A stretch of DNA of 64,000 nt, taken from NCBI RefSeq assembly GCF_000243095.1, contig NZ_AHJE01000025.1:1-64000 (forward strand), given 5' to 3'. Source of the DNA: Cupriavidus basilensis OR16 (GTDB taxonomy: Bacteria; Pseudomonadota; Gammaproteobacteria; Burkholderiales; Burkholderiaceae). The notes under the pieces are model-generated. The model searched no databases and was not told the DNA's origin. It worked only from the letters and a program-made list of their open reading frames with translations. The translations under genes and the position numbers were made by a program. Below, in pieces: positions 47,159 to 55,790 of the stretch (positions are counted from its first letter, which is position 1; each line of letters starts with the position of its first letter).

Positions 47159-49687
47159 TCAGGGCATCAGCAGCTTGATCGGCTCGGTGAGCGTTTGGCG
47201 GGTGGTGGCATAGTCGGCCCAGGGATCTGCTGGCTGCTTGCCGATCCGCTCGTGGAGGCTGGTGATGGTCCACTGCGCGCTGGATGTGATGGTGTCAAGT
47301 TCAGCCCACGCCAGCGGCACGGAAACCCCTAGCCCGGGCCGTGCCCGCGCGGAGAAGGCGGCGACCGTGGTGGCGCCGAAGCCATTGCGCAGATAGTCGA
47401 TATACGTCTTGCCGACGCGGTTCCGAGGCCCGCTCTTGGCCACGAAACGTGTGGGAATGGTCTGGGCCATATGCGTCACCAGCTGTTTGGCGAACGCCTT
47501 GACGACCTCCCAGTCGTGACGCGGCGAGATCGGCACCACCACGTGCAGGCCCTTGCCGCCGCTGGTCTTCAGGAAGCTGCGCAGGCCAAGTTCGTCGAGC
47601 ACGGCCCTCATCATCGCAGCGCCTTCGCGCACATGCTCCCACGGCACGCCTTGGCCGGGGTCAAGGTCGAACACCACCCGGTCTGGCTTGGAGAGCCTGC
47701 GCTTGTTGGCATTCCATGTATGGAATTCGATCACGTTGAACTGTGCCGCCGCGACGATGCCCGCTTGCGTGGCGATCTCGAGCAAAGGCGGGTGCCCTGG
47801 CCAGAGCGCGGGATCGAGCGTGTTGATGCCGGGCATGCGCAGGGTGTCCGCATGCTTCTGGAAGAACAGCTCGCCGCCGATGCCGCCGGGCCCGCGCACC
47901 AGCGCCACCGGCCGCCCGCGCAAATGCGGCAGCAGCAACGTAGCGATGGCCTCGTAGTATGCAACCAGGTCGCCCTTGGTCAGTCCCGTCGCGTCATCAA
48001 TGACGCGCTCGGCATGGCTGATGCGCACGCCCGATGCGGGGGCTGTCCTTGCATTGGTTCTTGCCTCTTTGGCTTTGGTCGTCGTGGTGGCGCGTGCTGA
48101 AACCTCGCCCTTCGGCGCGAGCCGGACCGCGCGCTCCACCGAAATTGCCGTGGGCGACTTGTCCGCGCGTAGTCCATGGAACACCGCATGGCGCACGCGT
48201 CCTTCCTGCGTCCAGTTGCCGAACGAGACCTCGGCCACCAGCTTGGGCTTCACCCAGTGCGATGGCATCCTGCCCGCTGGCTTGCCCGCGGCGCCTGTCT
48301 GCAGCGGCGAGGCGTCCTGCCGCAGCGCATCGAGCTTGCGCTGCAAGGAAGACAGCGTATCGGCGTCGAAGCCGGTCCCGACCTTGCCGGCGTAGCGCAG
48401 CTGCCCGCGCTCGTCATGCACGCCGAGCAGCAACGCACCGATGCCCTGGCGGGAACCCGCCGGATCGGTATAGCCGACCACCACGAACTCCTGGCGTAGC
48501 GTGCATTTGAGCTTGATCCAGGAGCGCGAGCGCGCGCACACGTAGGGCGCATCAGCGCGCTTGCCGATGATGCCTTCGAGCCCGAGCTTGTGCGCGGCCG
48601 ACAGCAGCTCGGAAGCGCTGGCTTCAAAGCTCTCGCTGAAACGCAAGGACTCCGATGGCTTGTCGGCCAGCATGCGCCGCAACAGGTCGCGGCGGGCAGA
48701 TAGCGGTGCCTCGCGCAGGTCGAAGCCATTGCAGTAGGGCAGGTCGAACACGAAGTACCGGACCGCGTCGACCTTCGCGTTTTCGAAGGCATTCTGCAAC
48801 GCCTGGAAATCCGTCCTGCCGTGTTCATCGGTAATCACGATCTCGCCGTCGAGCCAGCCCGAGCGCAGGCCAAGCGCGCCGACGGCCTTGGCCAGCCCGG
48901 GCAGCCTGGCCGTCCAGTCGCGGCCGTTGCGCGTGAACAGGCGCACCGCCTTGCCGTCGATGCGCGCGAGCAAGCGGTAGCCGTCGAACTTGACCTCGTA
49001 CAGCCATTCGCCATCGTCCGGCGGCGCCTCGTCGGCCAGGGTGGCCAGTTGCGGGGCCAGCATCAGCGGCAGGCCGGCGGCCTTCGCTGCGGGAGGCATG
49101 CCGGCATTCCCCGCTGCGGCGCCATGCATTTGCCTGCCCGAGAGCACACTGTCGGGCATCGCTTCCACAATGTCGAACGATGAGGCCGCACGCGCCTCGC
49201 CATCGCGCTCCTTGATCAGCAGCCACGCTGGCTTGTTCGCATCCTGGTCCTGCCTGCCGCGCATGCGCACCAGGGTCCATTGCCCGTGGAGCTTTTCGCC
49301 CTTCAGGGCGAACTTGAGCTTGCCGTCCCGGTAGCCGGCATGCGGGTCGCCGATGGGCACCCAGGTGCCACGGTCCCACACGATGACCGTACCGGCGCCG
49401 TACTGCCCCGGCGGGATCACGCCCTCGAAGGAGCCATAGTCGAGCGGGTGATCCTCTACTTGCACCGCCATGCGCTTGTCGGCCGGATCCAGGCTTGGGC
49501 CCTTGGGCACCGCCCAGCTTTTCAGGGTGCCGTCGAGCTCCAGGCGAAAGTCGTAGTGCAGGCGCCTGGCGGCGTGTTTTTGCACGACGAAGGACAGTGC
49601 GCCGGTACGCCGGCTTTGCGCGCCCTTGGGCTCCGCTGTGACGACAAAGTCGCGCTTCCGGTGGTACTTTTCCAGTGGGTTCGGCAT
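47159..49687 (-). CDS. ligD: DNA ligase D (PE-ligase-polymerase)
   Basis: Multidomain enzyme of bacterial non-homologous end joining. The 842 residues contain, in order, a 3'-phosphoesterase domain (FVVQKHAARRLHYDFRLELDG, about 30-165), an ATP-dependent ligase with catalytic lysine in EVKFDGYRLL (about 215-520), and an AEP-type polymerase with VFDLDPGQGVPW and LHVVVPIS (about 550-830). This is the Pseudomonas-type order. ATG 49687 is one of several in-frame starts (49699, 49726). No ku gene lies in the window; it is usually close by. Confidence 0.92.
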   Translation of the reverse strand: MPNPLEKYHRKRDFVVTAEPKGAQSRRTGALSFVVQKHAARRLHYDFRLELDGTLKSWAVPKGPSLDPADKRMAVQVEDHPLDYGSFEGVIPPGQYGAGTVIVWDRGTWVPIGDPHAGYRDGKLKFALKGEKLHGQWTLVRMRGRQDQDANKPAWLLIKERDGEARAASSFDIVEAMPDSVLSGRQMHGAAAGNAGMPPAAKAAGLPLMLAPQLATLADEAPPDDGEWLYEVKFDGYRLLARIDGKAVRLFTRNGRDWTARLPGLAKAVGALGLRSGWLDGEIVITDEHGRTDFQALQNAFENAKVDAVRYFVFDLPYCNGFDLREAPLSARRDLLRRMLADKPSESLRFSESFEASASELLSAAHKLGLEGIIGKRADAPYVCARSRSWIKLKCTLRQEFVVVGYTDPAGSRQGIGALLLGVHDERGQLRYAGKVGTGFDADTLSSLQRKLDALRQDASPLQTGAAGKPAGRMPSHWVKPKLVAEVSFGNWTQEGRVRHAVFHGLRADKSPTAISVERAVRLAPKGEVSARATTTTKAKEARTNARTAPASGVRISHAERVIDDATGLTKGDLVAYYEAIATLLLPHLRGRPVALVRGPGGIGGELFFQKHADTLRMPGINTLDPALWPGHPPLLEIATQAGIVAAAQFNVIEFHTWNANKRRLSKPDRVVFDLDPGQGVPWEHVREGAAMMRAVLDELGLRSFLKTSGGKGLHVVVPISPRHDWEVVKAFAKQLVTHMAQTIPTRFVAKSGPRNRVGKTYIDYLRNGFGATTVAAFSARARPGLGVSVPLAWAELDTITSSAQWTITSLHERIGKQPADPWADYATTRQTLTEPIKLLMP

Positions 49688-49906
49688 CTTGGGCACCATT
49701 GGCGCGGATGGCCGCGTTGTGCGCAATGCGTGGCAGGAATCGTGCCCGGCGGGTTGGCAGGATCGCGGCTAAAGGAATGAATCCTGCATGGAGGACGTGA
49801 CAAGACCGCTTTGCCCGCGTGAATCACGCGCTGGCGGTGGTCGCCGCCGGATTCCCGGCCAGTCGTTACCGAACAAGAACACTTCATCTTGCACTGTCTC
49901 CGACGC

Positions 49907-50029
49907 ATGCGGGCCGCGCTTTGTAAAAAATGCAGTGCGATCGCCGAGCGCTTCGCCAACCGAAGCGACGATTGCGACACGCTGCTGGAAGTGGATCGCC
50001 GCCTGCGCGCCTTGCCCCCAAAGCGCTGA
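49907..50029 (+). CDS. Possible 40-residue CxxC peptide
   Basis: A short frame reads MRAALCKKCSAIAERFANRS, then DDCDTLLEVDRRLRALPPKR, with a CKKC pair and a third cysteine. There is no clear ribosome-binding site and no recognised family. It sits between divergent ligD and the 64-residue gene at 50121. Included because its composition looks protein-like; could be chance. Confidence 0.3.
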   Translation: MRAALCKKCSAIAERFANRSDDCDTLLEVDRRLRALPPKR

Positions 50030-50120
50030 CAGGCGGCGCGGTGGTGCTACCATGCGCGCAGCTTGCTAGCCTGGGCATCAGGCCCGGGCGGCAGAGTTCG
50101 ACATTTGCAGGGGAATCTGG

Positions 50121-50315
50121 ATGGATCCGACAGTAGTGATCAGCACCTTCGAGCGTATTGCCAACGACGACACGGTGGAGCTATCGGTGGACGATGCCGT
50201 GGCTGGCCTGGCCGCGCTGCTTGCCAGCGAGCCGTTTTCCGACGCAGCGCGCGCGCTGCTGGAGAAGGTGGGCGCCACGCTCTATCGCGTGGGCCTGGAC
50301 GGCTACGAAGACTGA
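50121..50315 (+). CDS. Small acidic hypothetical protein
   Basis: A 64-residue acidic protein (MDPTVVISTFERIANDDTVE, helical predicted, ending VGLDGYED). A ribosome-binding-like CAGGGGAA lies 8-10 bases before ATG 50121. I do not recognise the family. It is the first of the run of tiny genes extending to 58 kb, and stands convergent with the lpxL-like gene. Confidence 0.6.
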   Translation: MDPTVVISTFERIANDDTVELSVDDAVAGLAALLASEPFSDAARALLEKVGATLYRVGLDGYED

Positions 50316-50354
50316 TGGGAGAACGGGCGGCGCATGCACGCTGCCCCAGGTATC

Positions 50355-51233
50355 TCAGTAGACAGGCGCCTCGCCCTCGGGGCGGTGCTTGAAGCGGCGA
50401 TGCACCCAGTAGTATTGCTCCGGCATGGCGCGCACCTGTCGCTCCAGGAACTCGTTCATGCGCAGCGCATCGGCCTTTTCGTCGCCGCTAGGGTAGCCCG
50501 CCAGCGCTTCGAAAATCTTCAGCTTGTATCCGCGGTAGCCGGGCAGGACAGCGGTCGTGAAGGGCACGACGCGCGCGCCGCTGAGCGCTGCGAGGCGAGA
50601 CACCGAGGTGAGCGTGCAAGCGGAGACGTTGAAGAACGGCACGAATACTGAGTCGCGCAAGCCAAAATCCATATCCGCCGCGAGCATCAGCGGCGTGCCC
50701 GACTTGAGCGCGCGCAAGGCCTGGCGCACGCTGCCATTGCGCGGAATCATCTCCGTGCCGAACCTGCCGCGCTGCTGCCGGGCGAGTTGTTCCAGCAACG
50801 GATTGGACATCTTCGAGTAGAGCGAGGCCACGGGATGCTTGATCGAGTAGAACATGCAGCCGGCCTCGATCGCCACGAAATGGAATCCCAGGAAGATGGT
50901 CGGGCCGGCCTCGGCGTTGCCGAGCTCGATGGCGGAGTCCAGTTCGACCAGGCCATTCAGCTTGCCGGCGTCGCCATACCATTGCACACCGCGTTCCAGG
51001 TAGCTTCGGATGACATGGCTGAAGTGCGCCCGGCCCAGGGTATGGCGATGCGCTTCGCTCGTGTCGGGAAAGCAAAGCCGCAGGTTGGTCTGCACGACGC
51101 TGCGGCGCCGGCTGGGAATGCGGTAGAGCAGGGCGCCCAGACCCATGCCGAAGCGGGCGCACACGCTATAGGGTAAGGCGGCGAGCAGACGCAGCAGGCT
51201 TACGGTGAAAAATAGTCCGATACGCTGGATCAT
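50355..51233 (-). CDS. Lipid A late acyltransferase, LpxL/HtrB family
   Basis: A 292-residue inner-membrane acyltransferase (LPLAT) transferring a secondary acyl chain to Kdo2-lipid IVA. One N-terminal hydrophobic segment (FFTVSLLRLLAALP) is followed by NLRLCFPDTSEAHRH, then FLGFHFVAIEAGCM, the HX4E catalytic pattern of the family, and SGARVVPFT. ATG 51233 is set by the family start; the frame is open 100 codons upstream. Which acyl chain it adds cannot be read from sequence. Confidence 0.87.
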   Translation of the reverse strand: MIQRIGLFFTVSLLRLLAALPYSVCARFGMGLGALLYRIPSRRRSVVQTNLRLCFPDTSEAHRHTLGRAHFSHVIRSYLERGVQWYGDAGKLNGLVELDSAIELGNAEAGPTIFLGFHFVAIEAGCMFYSIKHPVASLYSKMSNPLLEQLARQQRGRFGTEMIPRNGSVRQALRALKSGTPLMLAADMDFGLRDSVFVPFFNVSACTLTSVSRLAALSGARVVPFTTAVLPGYRGYKLKIFEALAGYPSGDEKADALRMNEFLERQVRAMPEQYYWVHRRFKHRPEGEAPVY

Positions 51234-51423
51234 CCTGTTCCTGGAGGGTTGCCGCGCGGAGCGACGCGCGCCGCCGTGGTCAGGTGGGCGTACGTGCGAC
51301 GCCGTCTCGCGTGAACGATGCGGCAGTGGTGGTGATTGCCAGCTAGTGGGCGTGCGGGGCCCGTCGGGCCCATCTTGTTGGTGTGGTGCTATAGCGCCGA
51401 GCAGTTGCGGGCGCGTGGCTGCA

Positions 51424-51549
51424 TCATTGAAGGTCCGGGACCGGCGCCTGTTGCGGCGCGAGTTGCCAGCCCTGGGCATCGACATTCTTCCCGTCGCGGT
51501 AGATCCATCCAGTGCCGCAGGCCTGGCACACAAAGGTACTGACCGTCAT
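51424..51549 (-). CDS. Possible small CxxC zinc-knuckle-like peptide
   Basis: A 41-residue frame, MTVSTFVCQACGTGWIYRDG then KNVDAQGWQLAPQQ, shows a single CQACG knuckle and aromatic residues. Protein-like sequence continues upstream in frame (PPPDSTDTQRIKVPRRP), so a GTG start at 51573 may be used. It lies upstream of and in the same direction as the lpxL-like gene. No family is recognised. Confidence 0.35.
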   Translation of the reverse strand: MTVSTFVCQACGTGWIYRDGKNVDAQGWQLAPQQAPVPDLQ

Positions 51550-51740
51550 CGCGGGGCGGCGTGGCACCTTGATGCGCTGCGTGTCAGTGGAATCCGGCGG
51601 CGGGAGGTGGGTGACTGTAGCACGTTCATGCGGCTATAAACCGCCGTTGCAAGGCTTGTGTCTGTTCACGCACGCGGGGGCGCCCGCAGCGCGGAAAAGG
51701 CCGGATTCGCAACCGATGCGCCACTTTTTTCGTTGGCAAG

Positions 51741-51769
51741 TTGACATGCCTATCCCAGGCCTGTATAAA
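51741..51769 (+). promoter_or_regulatory. Strong sigma-70 promoter of cspA
   Basis: TTGACA (51741-51746) and TATAAA (51764-51769) with an ideal 17-bp spacer. Transcription would start near 51776, giving a leader of about 145 nt before the cspA ATG, as is typical for cold-shock mRNAs whose folding controls translation. Confidence 0.8.
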
Positions 51770-51920
51770 TGTTGGTGCAGGATCTTTCAAGCGGTTACTC
51801 AGATGTTATGGATCGTCCCCTCCAAGCGGCGATTCGTTTGCTCCATGTTCCTTCCTTGATCGTCATGCCTGGTGAGCATCAGGCTCATCCAGAACTTTTA
51901 AGGTTTAAAGGATATCCAGC

Positions 51921-52124
51921 ATGGAAACCGGTACCGTCAAGTGGTTCAACGACTCCAAGGGCTTCGGCTTCATCACCCCTGACGCAGGCGGCAACGACCT
52001 GTTCGCGCATTTCTCGGAAATTCAAGGCGGCGGTTTCAAGTCGCTGCAAGAAGGCCAGAAAGTGCGTTACGTCGCAGGCGTTGGCCAAAAGGGCCCCGCA
52101 GCGACCAAGATCGAGCCGATCTAA
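51921..52124 (+). CDS. cspA: Cold-shock protein, CspA family
   Basis: A 67-residue single OB-fold RNA/DNA-binding chaperone. RNP1 is KGFGFIT and RNP2 DLFAHFS, within [20 protein letters not shown]. The ATG at 51921 follows AAAGGAT. A consensus promoter lies about 145 nt upstream, and a strong terminator follows, so it is a single-gene unit with a long structured leader. Whether it is truly cold-induced or constitutive is not shown by sequence. Confidence 0.95.
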   Translation: METGTVKWFNDSKGFGFITPDAGGNDLFAHFSEIQGGGFKSLQEGQKVRYVAGVGQKGPAATKIEPI

Positions 52125-52150
52125 TCGAGCCGATTCGAATCGCCTAGAAA

Positions 52151-52179
52151 AAAGCCCCGCTTAGCGGGGCTTTTTTTTT
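52151..52179 (+). terminator. Rho-independent terminator of cspA
   Basis: AGCCCCGCT/AGCGGGGCT stem with a one-base loop followed by a run of nine T residues, 26 bp after the stop. Confidence 0.93.
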
Positions 52180-52220
52180 ACCGACCGGGAATCATCGCGG
52201 CGCGTTTGCGCCCAATCATC

Positions 52221-53129
52221 ATGCCTATGGTCGAATCCATCCTTCTTGCTGCCGTCCGGGTCTCGTCCTTCGAGGGCCAGCAGCCGTTGACCAATGCGAG
52301 CGGGTTTTTCTTCGAGCGCGACGGCCGGCTCTTCGTGGTGACCAGTCGCCATGTGGTATTCGACGAGCCAAGCAAGCACCACCCTGACCGCATCGAGATC
52401 GAACTGCATAGCCAGCCGGAGAACATGGCCGACTCGATCGGCTTTTCGATTCCGCTGTACCGGGACGGGCTTGCTGTCTGGCGTGAAGGCGAGGACGGCG
52501 GTGGTCCGGTCGATGTCGCCGTGGTAGAGCTCGAGCGCAAGGCGTTGCCGCCAAAGCTGCTGTACCGAGCCTTTACGCCGGAGCATCTGGCGCAGCCTTC
52601 CGATCACGTTGAGGTGGGCGATTCTCTGTTGATCGTTGGATTTCCCCTGGGTTTTCATGACGCGCTCCATCATTTACCGGTCGCACGCCAGGCCGTGGTC
52701 GCATCCGCCTACGGATTGCGTTTCCAGGGCCAGGGGTTTTTCCTGACCGATGCCAGGACCCATCGCGGCACCAGCGGCGCGCTTGTGGTCTCGCGCATGC
52801 GCGATGGACGGGGTGACAAGCTGGACCTGCCGTGGATGCTGCTCGGCATTCACTCCGCCCGCTTCGATGTTGGCTCGCGCGACCTGGCGGAGGACGAAGT
52901 GCTTGGGCTGAACTCGGCCTGGTACGCGGACATGCTGCTGACCCTGACCGAGCCCGCGGCGGCAAAGCCCGCGCGGACCGCGCCTGGCGCCACGGCTGCC
53001 ACCGCTGCGGCTAACACCGCCGTAGCTACCAGTGCCGCCGCCGCCGTCGGCAATGCTGCAGCCACGCCTTCAGCCGCCCCGGCCGCCGCCTCCGCTACCG
53101 CACCAGTCCCGCCCGCGCGGCCAAAATAA
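52221..53129 (+). CDS. Trypsin-like serine protease with alanine-rich tail
   Basis: A protein of about 302 residues with a trypsin-like peptidase fold: catalytic His in VTSRHVVF, Asp in VDVAVVELE and Ser in RGTSGALVV. About 60 C-terminal residues are low complexity, almost only Ala, Thr, Pro, Val (from AAAKPART). No signal peptide is obvious, so it is probably cytosolic, unlike DegP. Starts at ATG 52221 or 52227 are equivalent. It follows the cspA terminator by about 40 bp. Substrate unknown. Confidence 0.72.
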   Translation: MPMVESILLAAVRVSSFEGQQPLTNASGFFFERDGRLFVVTSRHVVFDEPSKHHPDRIEIELHSQPENMADSIGFSIPLYRDGLAVWREGEDGGGPVDVAVVELERKALPPKLLYRAFTPEHLAQPSDHVEVGDSLLIVGFPLGFHDALHHLPVARQAVVASAYGLRFQGQGFFLTDARTHRGTSGALVVSRMRDGRGDKLDLPWMLLGIHSARFDVGSRDLAEDEVLGLNSAWYADMLLTLTEPAAAKPARTAPGATAATAAANTAVATSAAAAVGNAAATPSAAPAAASATAPVPPARPK

Positions 53130-53190
53130 AGGTCATGAGGCTGCTCCCAATAGGAGTAGAGTGGGACTCAGTGGAACTGTGGAGTGCATC

Positions 53191-53475
53191 ATGGACGTCA
53201 ATCCGATTGCCAGCTACAAAGGGTTCGATTTATACCCTCTCGTGTACAAGCATGCGGTGGTGCGCACCTGGCCGGAACGCAGGCCAGACAGAACCTTCGA
53301 TGCCGCCGTCGTGATCTGCCGCGAAGGCGGCGAGCCCGAGGGCGAGCAAGCCCGAACGTTCCGTCTCGACACGGTACCGTGGGACAATGTCGGCGCTGCG
53401 CGCCGTGGTGTCGTTCGTTACGCCGAGGACATCATCAACGGCGCGATTCCCGGGCAATCCGTCGTATCGCTCTGA
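53191..53475 (+). CDS. Small YKGF-family protein, paralogue 1
   Basis: A 94-residue protein starting MDVNPIASYKGFDLYPLVYK, with FDAAVVICREG in the middle and a C-terminal helix RRGVVRYAEDIING. It is about 60% identical along its whole length to the protein at 53904-54188. The predicted pattern is several beta strands followed by one helix. The family is not one I can name. ATG 53191 follows GTGGAG. No membrane or export signal. Confidence 0.72.
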   Translation: MDVNPIASYKGFDLYPLVYKHAVVRTWPERRPDRTFDAAVVICREGGEPEGEQARTFRLDTVPWDNVGAARRGVVRYAEDIINGAIPGQSVVSL

Positions 53476-53667
53476 CGCATGAAGCGATATGCGGCAATGT
53501 CCGTCGCTGCACGAGGATGACGCAGGCGCGCCTGCCATGTCCTCGCCTGTCCATGGCTTGGCCAAGCTGCCAGCCACCGCTGCATCGTCGCCAGTTGACG
53601 AGATTCCCGGAATGTCCCGCTTGTCTGTCGCGCCGATGGCGCGCGGGCCGTTCGCGGATGTGGCGTC

Positions 53668-53907
53668 ATGCTAGATCTCGTTGCCTTCGTAAAGCCGGTC
53701 CTTGACGAAATTACCGGGCAAGATGTCAGGATCTGGCCGGTAAGGCAACGCGTGGTGACTGCAAACTGGCAGATCCCTGATGCCAGGAGCCTTACCTGGT
53801 CCGCCAGGACGCTTGAAATCGAGATGGCGCACGACGTCGCTGAGGCCATCGCAAGCGAACCGGCACAAGGCCAGTTGCGGCATCCAGCCGCCTGGAGCAC
53901 TACATGA
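53668..53907 (+). CDS. Hypothetical protein between the two YKGF paralogues
   Basis: A 79-residue frame (MLDLVAFVKPVLDEITGQDV, then SARTLEIEMAHDVAEAI) lies exactly between the paralogues and overlaps the start of the second by four bases (ATGA). Ribosome-binding sequence before ATG 53668 is weak. It may be a real coupled gene with a strand-helix pattern like its neighbours; no family is recognised. Confidence 0.45.
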   Translation: MLDLVAFVKPVLDEITGQDVRIWPVRQRVVTANWQIPDARSLTWSARTLEIEMAHDVAEAIASEPAQGQLRHPAAWSTT

Positions 53908-54188
53908 ACAATACGCCTTCCGCCAGCTACAAGGGATTCGACCTCTATCCGCTGGTGTACAAGATCCAGCCTGCGCAATCCTGGCCGAGGACCAAGCCGG
54001 ATCGCAGCTTCAATGCGTCCGTGGTGATCTGCCGCGAGGGCCATCGGCCCGGCAGCGAACGCACTCGCGTGTTCCGCCTGGAAAGCACGCCGTGGGAGAA
54101 TATCGGCACGGCGCGCAGGGGTGCCGTGAAGTTTGGTGAAGATATTATTAACGGGCTGATCCCCGGTGAGTCTGTGGCCACGCTGTAA
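53904..54188 (+). CDS. Small YKGF-family protein, paralogue 2
   Basis: A 94-residue protein starting MNNTPSASYKGFDLYPLVYK and containing FNASVVICREG, STPWENIGTARRGAVKF and GEDIINGLIPGES. It is the same length as paralogue 1 and aligns with it without gaps over nearly all positions. GGAG precedes ATG 53904. The tandem arrangement points to local gene duplication. Function unknown. Confidence 0.75.
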   Translation: MNNTPSASYKGFDLYPLVYKIQPAQSWPRTKPDRSFNASVVICREGHRPGSERTRVFRLESTPWENIGTARRGAVKFGEDIINGLIPGESVATL

Positions 54189-54406
54189 CGCGGCGCCGGA
54201 AATCCAGCTTAACAGCCCGGCGTTGCCCGCGCGTGCCGTTATGCTGTCGGTGCAGATGTGTATCGTAGCCCGGCCTGGCAGTTGCCAGCCAATCGGAAGC
54301 AATCGGAAGCAATAGGAAATCGGGCCGCGCCGTGCAATGCCCGCACGCCGGTCTACCTGTCAAAACCTGCCGTGCGCAGTTGCGCCGGCCCGCGAGCGCA
54401 TACGTC

Positions 54407-54781
54407 ATGAACAAGGTTGCTACACCATCCAACTTCCTCTGCACGCTACCGGGGCAAGGCAAGGGCATCGCCTACCACGTAGCCGTCAGCTTTCTCGACT
54501 CCAGCCATCCGACGGGCGTGCGCTTCACCAGCTTCGTCGGCGACGGCAGGCGTTCATTTGGGGTTCAGGCCAAGGAGGCGGCCTTGACGGGGGAAATGGT
54601 CGACAGCTTCGAGGCGTTGTGCCGGCTGGCGATTGGGCAAGCGATTCGTGACAACCTCTATGACAAGGCTGGCGAAGGGGACTACGTGCTGGACCTGGGA
54701 GCGCAACCTTGGGAGGGCGAATTGCGCCCGGTTGGCTCTCGCGTTGGCGCCAGCATGCCGCGTATGCGGTTTCCTGGCTGA
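54407..54781 (+). CDS. Hypothetical protein
   Basis: A 124-residue protein (MNKVATPSNFLCTLPGQGKG then YHVAVSFLDSSHPTGVRF), ending in a Gly/Arg-containing tail. Periodic third-position GC and the absence of competing frames support it. No known domain recognised. An upstream extension in frame (to about 54320) exists but crosses a 10-bp tandem repeat and is less likely. It is convergent with the gene at 54854. Confidence 0.55.
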   Translation: MNKVATPSNFLCTLPGQGKGIAYHVAVSFLDSSHPTGVRFTSFVGDGRRSFGVQAKEAALTGEMVDSFEALCRLAIGQAIRDNLYDKAGEGDYVLDLGAQPWEGELRPVGSRVGASMPRMRFPG

Positions 54782-54853
54782 GCCAGCGCTGGTCCCGGCG
54801 ATGGCACGGGCGCGGGGAGCGCCCGGGAGATGGTGCTAGTCCGGATTGCCCGG

Positions 54854-55108
54854 CTAGACACCGAATGCCGGGTTGCCGAAGCGGATCAGCAGCGATTCGA
54901 TCAATGCCATGTCTTCGGTTTGCGGCGTCCTGTCTTCCGTGGCGCGCGACGGGCCGCAATAGGTTGCGGCTACATGCCTGCGCACGGTAAGCACCTCATC
55001 CGCGGGGCGCGCCACCGTGACTTCCGGTCCTGGCACGTGGCGATAGCTTCCGCCTACCCAGCCGCCCGGCGTCAGGTGCATCTCTTCCCATTCTTCGCTG
55101 ATCGACAT
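54854..55108 (-). CDS. Hypothetical protein
   Basis: An 84-residue protein starting MSISEEWEEMHLTPGGWVGG and ending LIESLLIRFGNPAFGV. The ATG at 55108 has a strong ribosome-binding site (AAAGGAAGA), which sets the start even though the frame is open upstream. No family recognised. It lies 80 bp downstream of the IF-1 paralogue on the same strand. Confidence 0.65.
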   Translation of the reverse strand: MSISEEWEEMHLTPGGWVGGSYRHVPGPEVTVARPADEVLTVRRHVAATYCGPSRATEDRTPQTEDMALIESLLIRFGNPAFGV

Positions 55109-55188
55109 GATTCTTCCTTTCGTTAGAGGGTGGGAGGGGCCGCGGGTCAACACCTTGACGGCGCGGCAGCATATCCGGCCAGTCAGTA

Positions 55189-55410
55189 TCAGTACTTGTG
55201 GCGATAGTTGATCCGGCCCTTGGTCAGGTCGTAGGGCGACATTTCCAGCGTGACGCGATCGCCGGCCAGGATACGAATGCGGTTCTTCTTCAGGCGGCCG
55301 GACGAATACGCCCACACCTGGAAGCCATTCTCCAGGATGACGCGGAAACGGTTGTCCGGCAGTACTTCCGATACTTGTCCACCAAATTCCACTAGTTCTT
55401 CTTTAGCCAA
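55189..55410 (-). CDS. infA: Translation initiation factor IF-1 paralogue, TTG start
   Basis: A 73-residue S1/OB-fold protein that binds the 30S A site during initiation: [20 protein letters not shown], then [21 protein letters not shown] and [17 protein letters not shown]. The start codon is TTG at 55410 with AAGGA a few bases upstream; no ATG is available before the conserved region. In Burkholderiales the ribosomal-protein operon usually carries another infA, so this is probably a second copy. Proximity to cspA suggests a stress role, inferred only. Confidence 0.9.
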   Translation of the reverse strand: MAKEELVEFGGQVSEVLPDNRFRVILENGFQVWAYSSGRLKKNRIRILAGDRVTLEMSPYDLTKGRINYRHKY

Positions 55411-55484
55411 GGATGATCCTTTTGCAGCAAGACCTGCTGCACAGTAGGTTGAGACGCATGCGGGGGGCTTTTCGTGCGGCCGGC

Positions 55485-55790
55485 CTATTGCAGGCGCATA
55501 CCGGCAGCGACGCTCTCGGCCGCGCGTCGGGCGGCCTGTTTAGCCTGGGCTTCGGTGCCATGCGTGGCATGGCGCATCGAGACGTTGGCGACGATGCATT
55601 CGGAGCCGTTCTTGTATTCGGCGATCAGGTAGGTCGCAAACCACACGCCTGGCTCTTGTTGTATTGGGTACACCGACACGGTGTACGGATTGGCGCGATT
55701 GGCGCGCGCGGTGCTATTGATGCGATTGATGCTTTGATTCAAGGTGTTGCCCTTATGCGGGCGGACGATCTGAGGCAACGTTGAGCGCAT
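55485..55790 (-). CDS. Hypothetical small protein
   Basis: A 101-residue protein with a basic N terminus (about 1-35), then [20 protein letters not shown] and a C-terminal alanine-rich helix ([19 protein letters not shown]). The strand-then-helix layout resembles its small neighbours, though sequence identity is not evident. No known family. It lies 74 bp upstream of the infA paralogue on the same strand. Confidence 0.6.
   Translation of the reverse strand: MRSTLPQIVRPHKGNTLNQSINRINSTARANRANPYTVSVYPIQQEPGVWFATYLIAEYKNGSECIVANVSMRHATHGTEAQAKQAARRAAESVAAGMRLQ

Noticed and set aside
53489..53674. 61-codon frame between the first YKGF gene and the middle gene
   Set aside because: No ribosome-binding site and low-complexity Ala/Ser/Pro content; possible but unsupported.
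53418..54302. 294-codon minus-strand frame across the YKGF genes
   Set aside because: Composition is non-protein-like, and the plus-strand paralogues show conserved protein sequence, which decides the coding strand.
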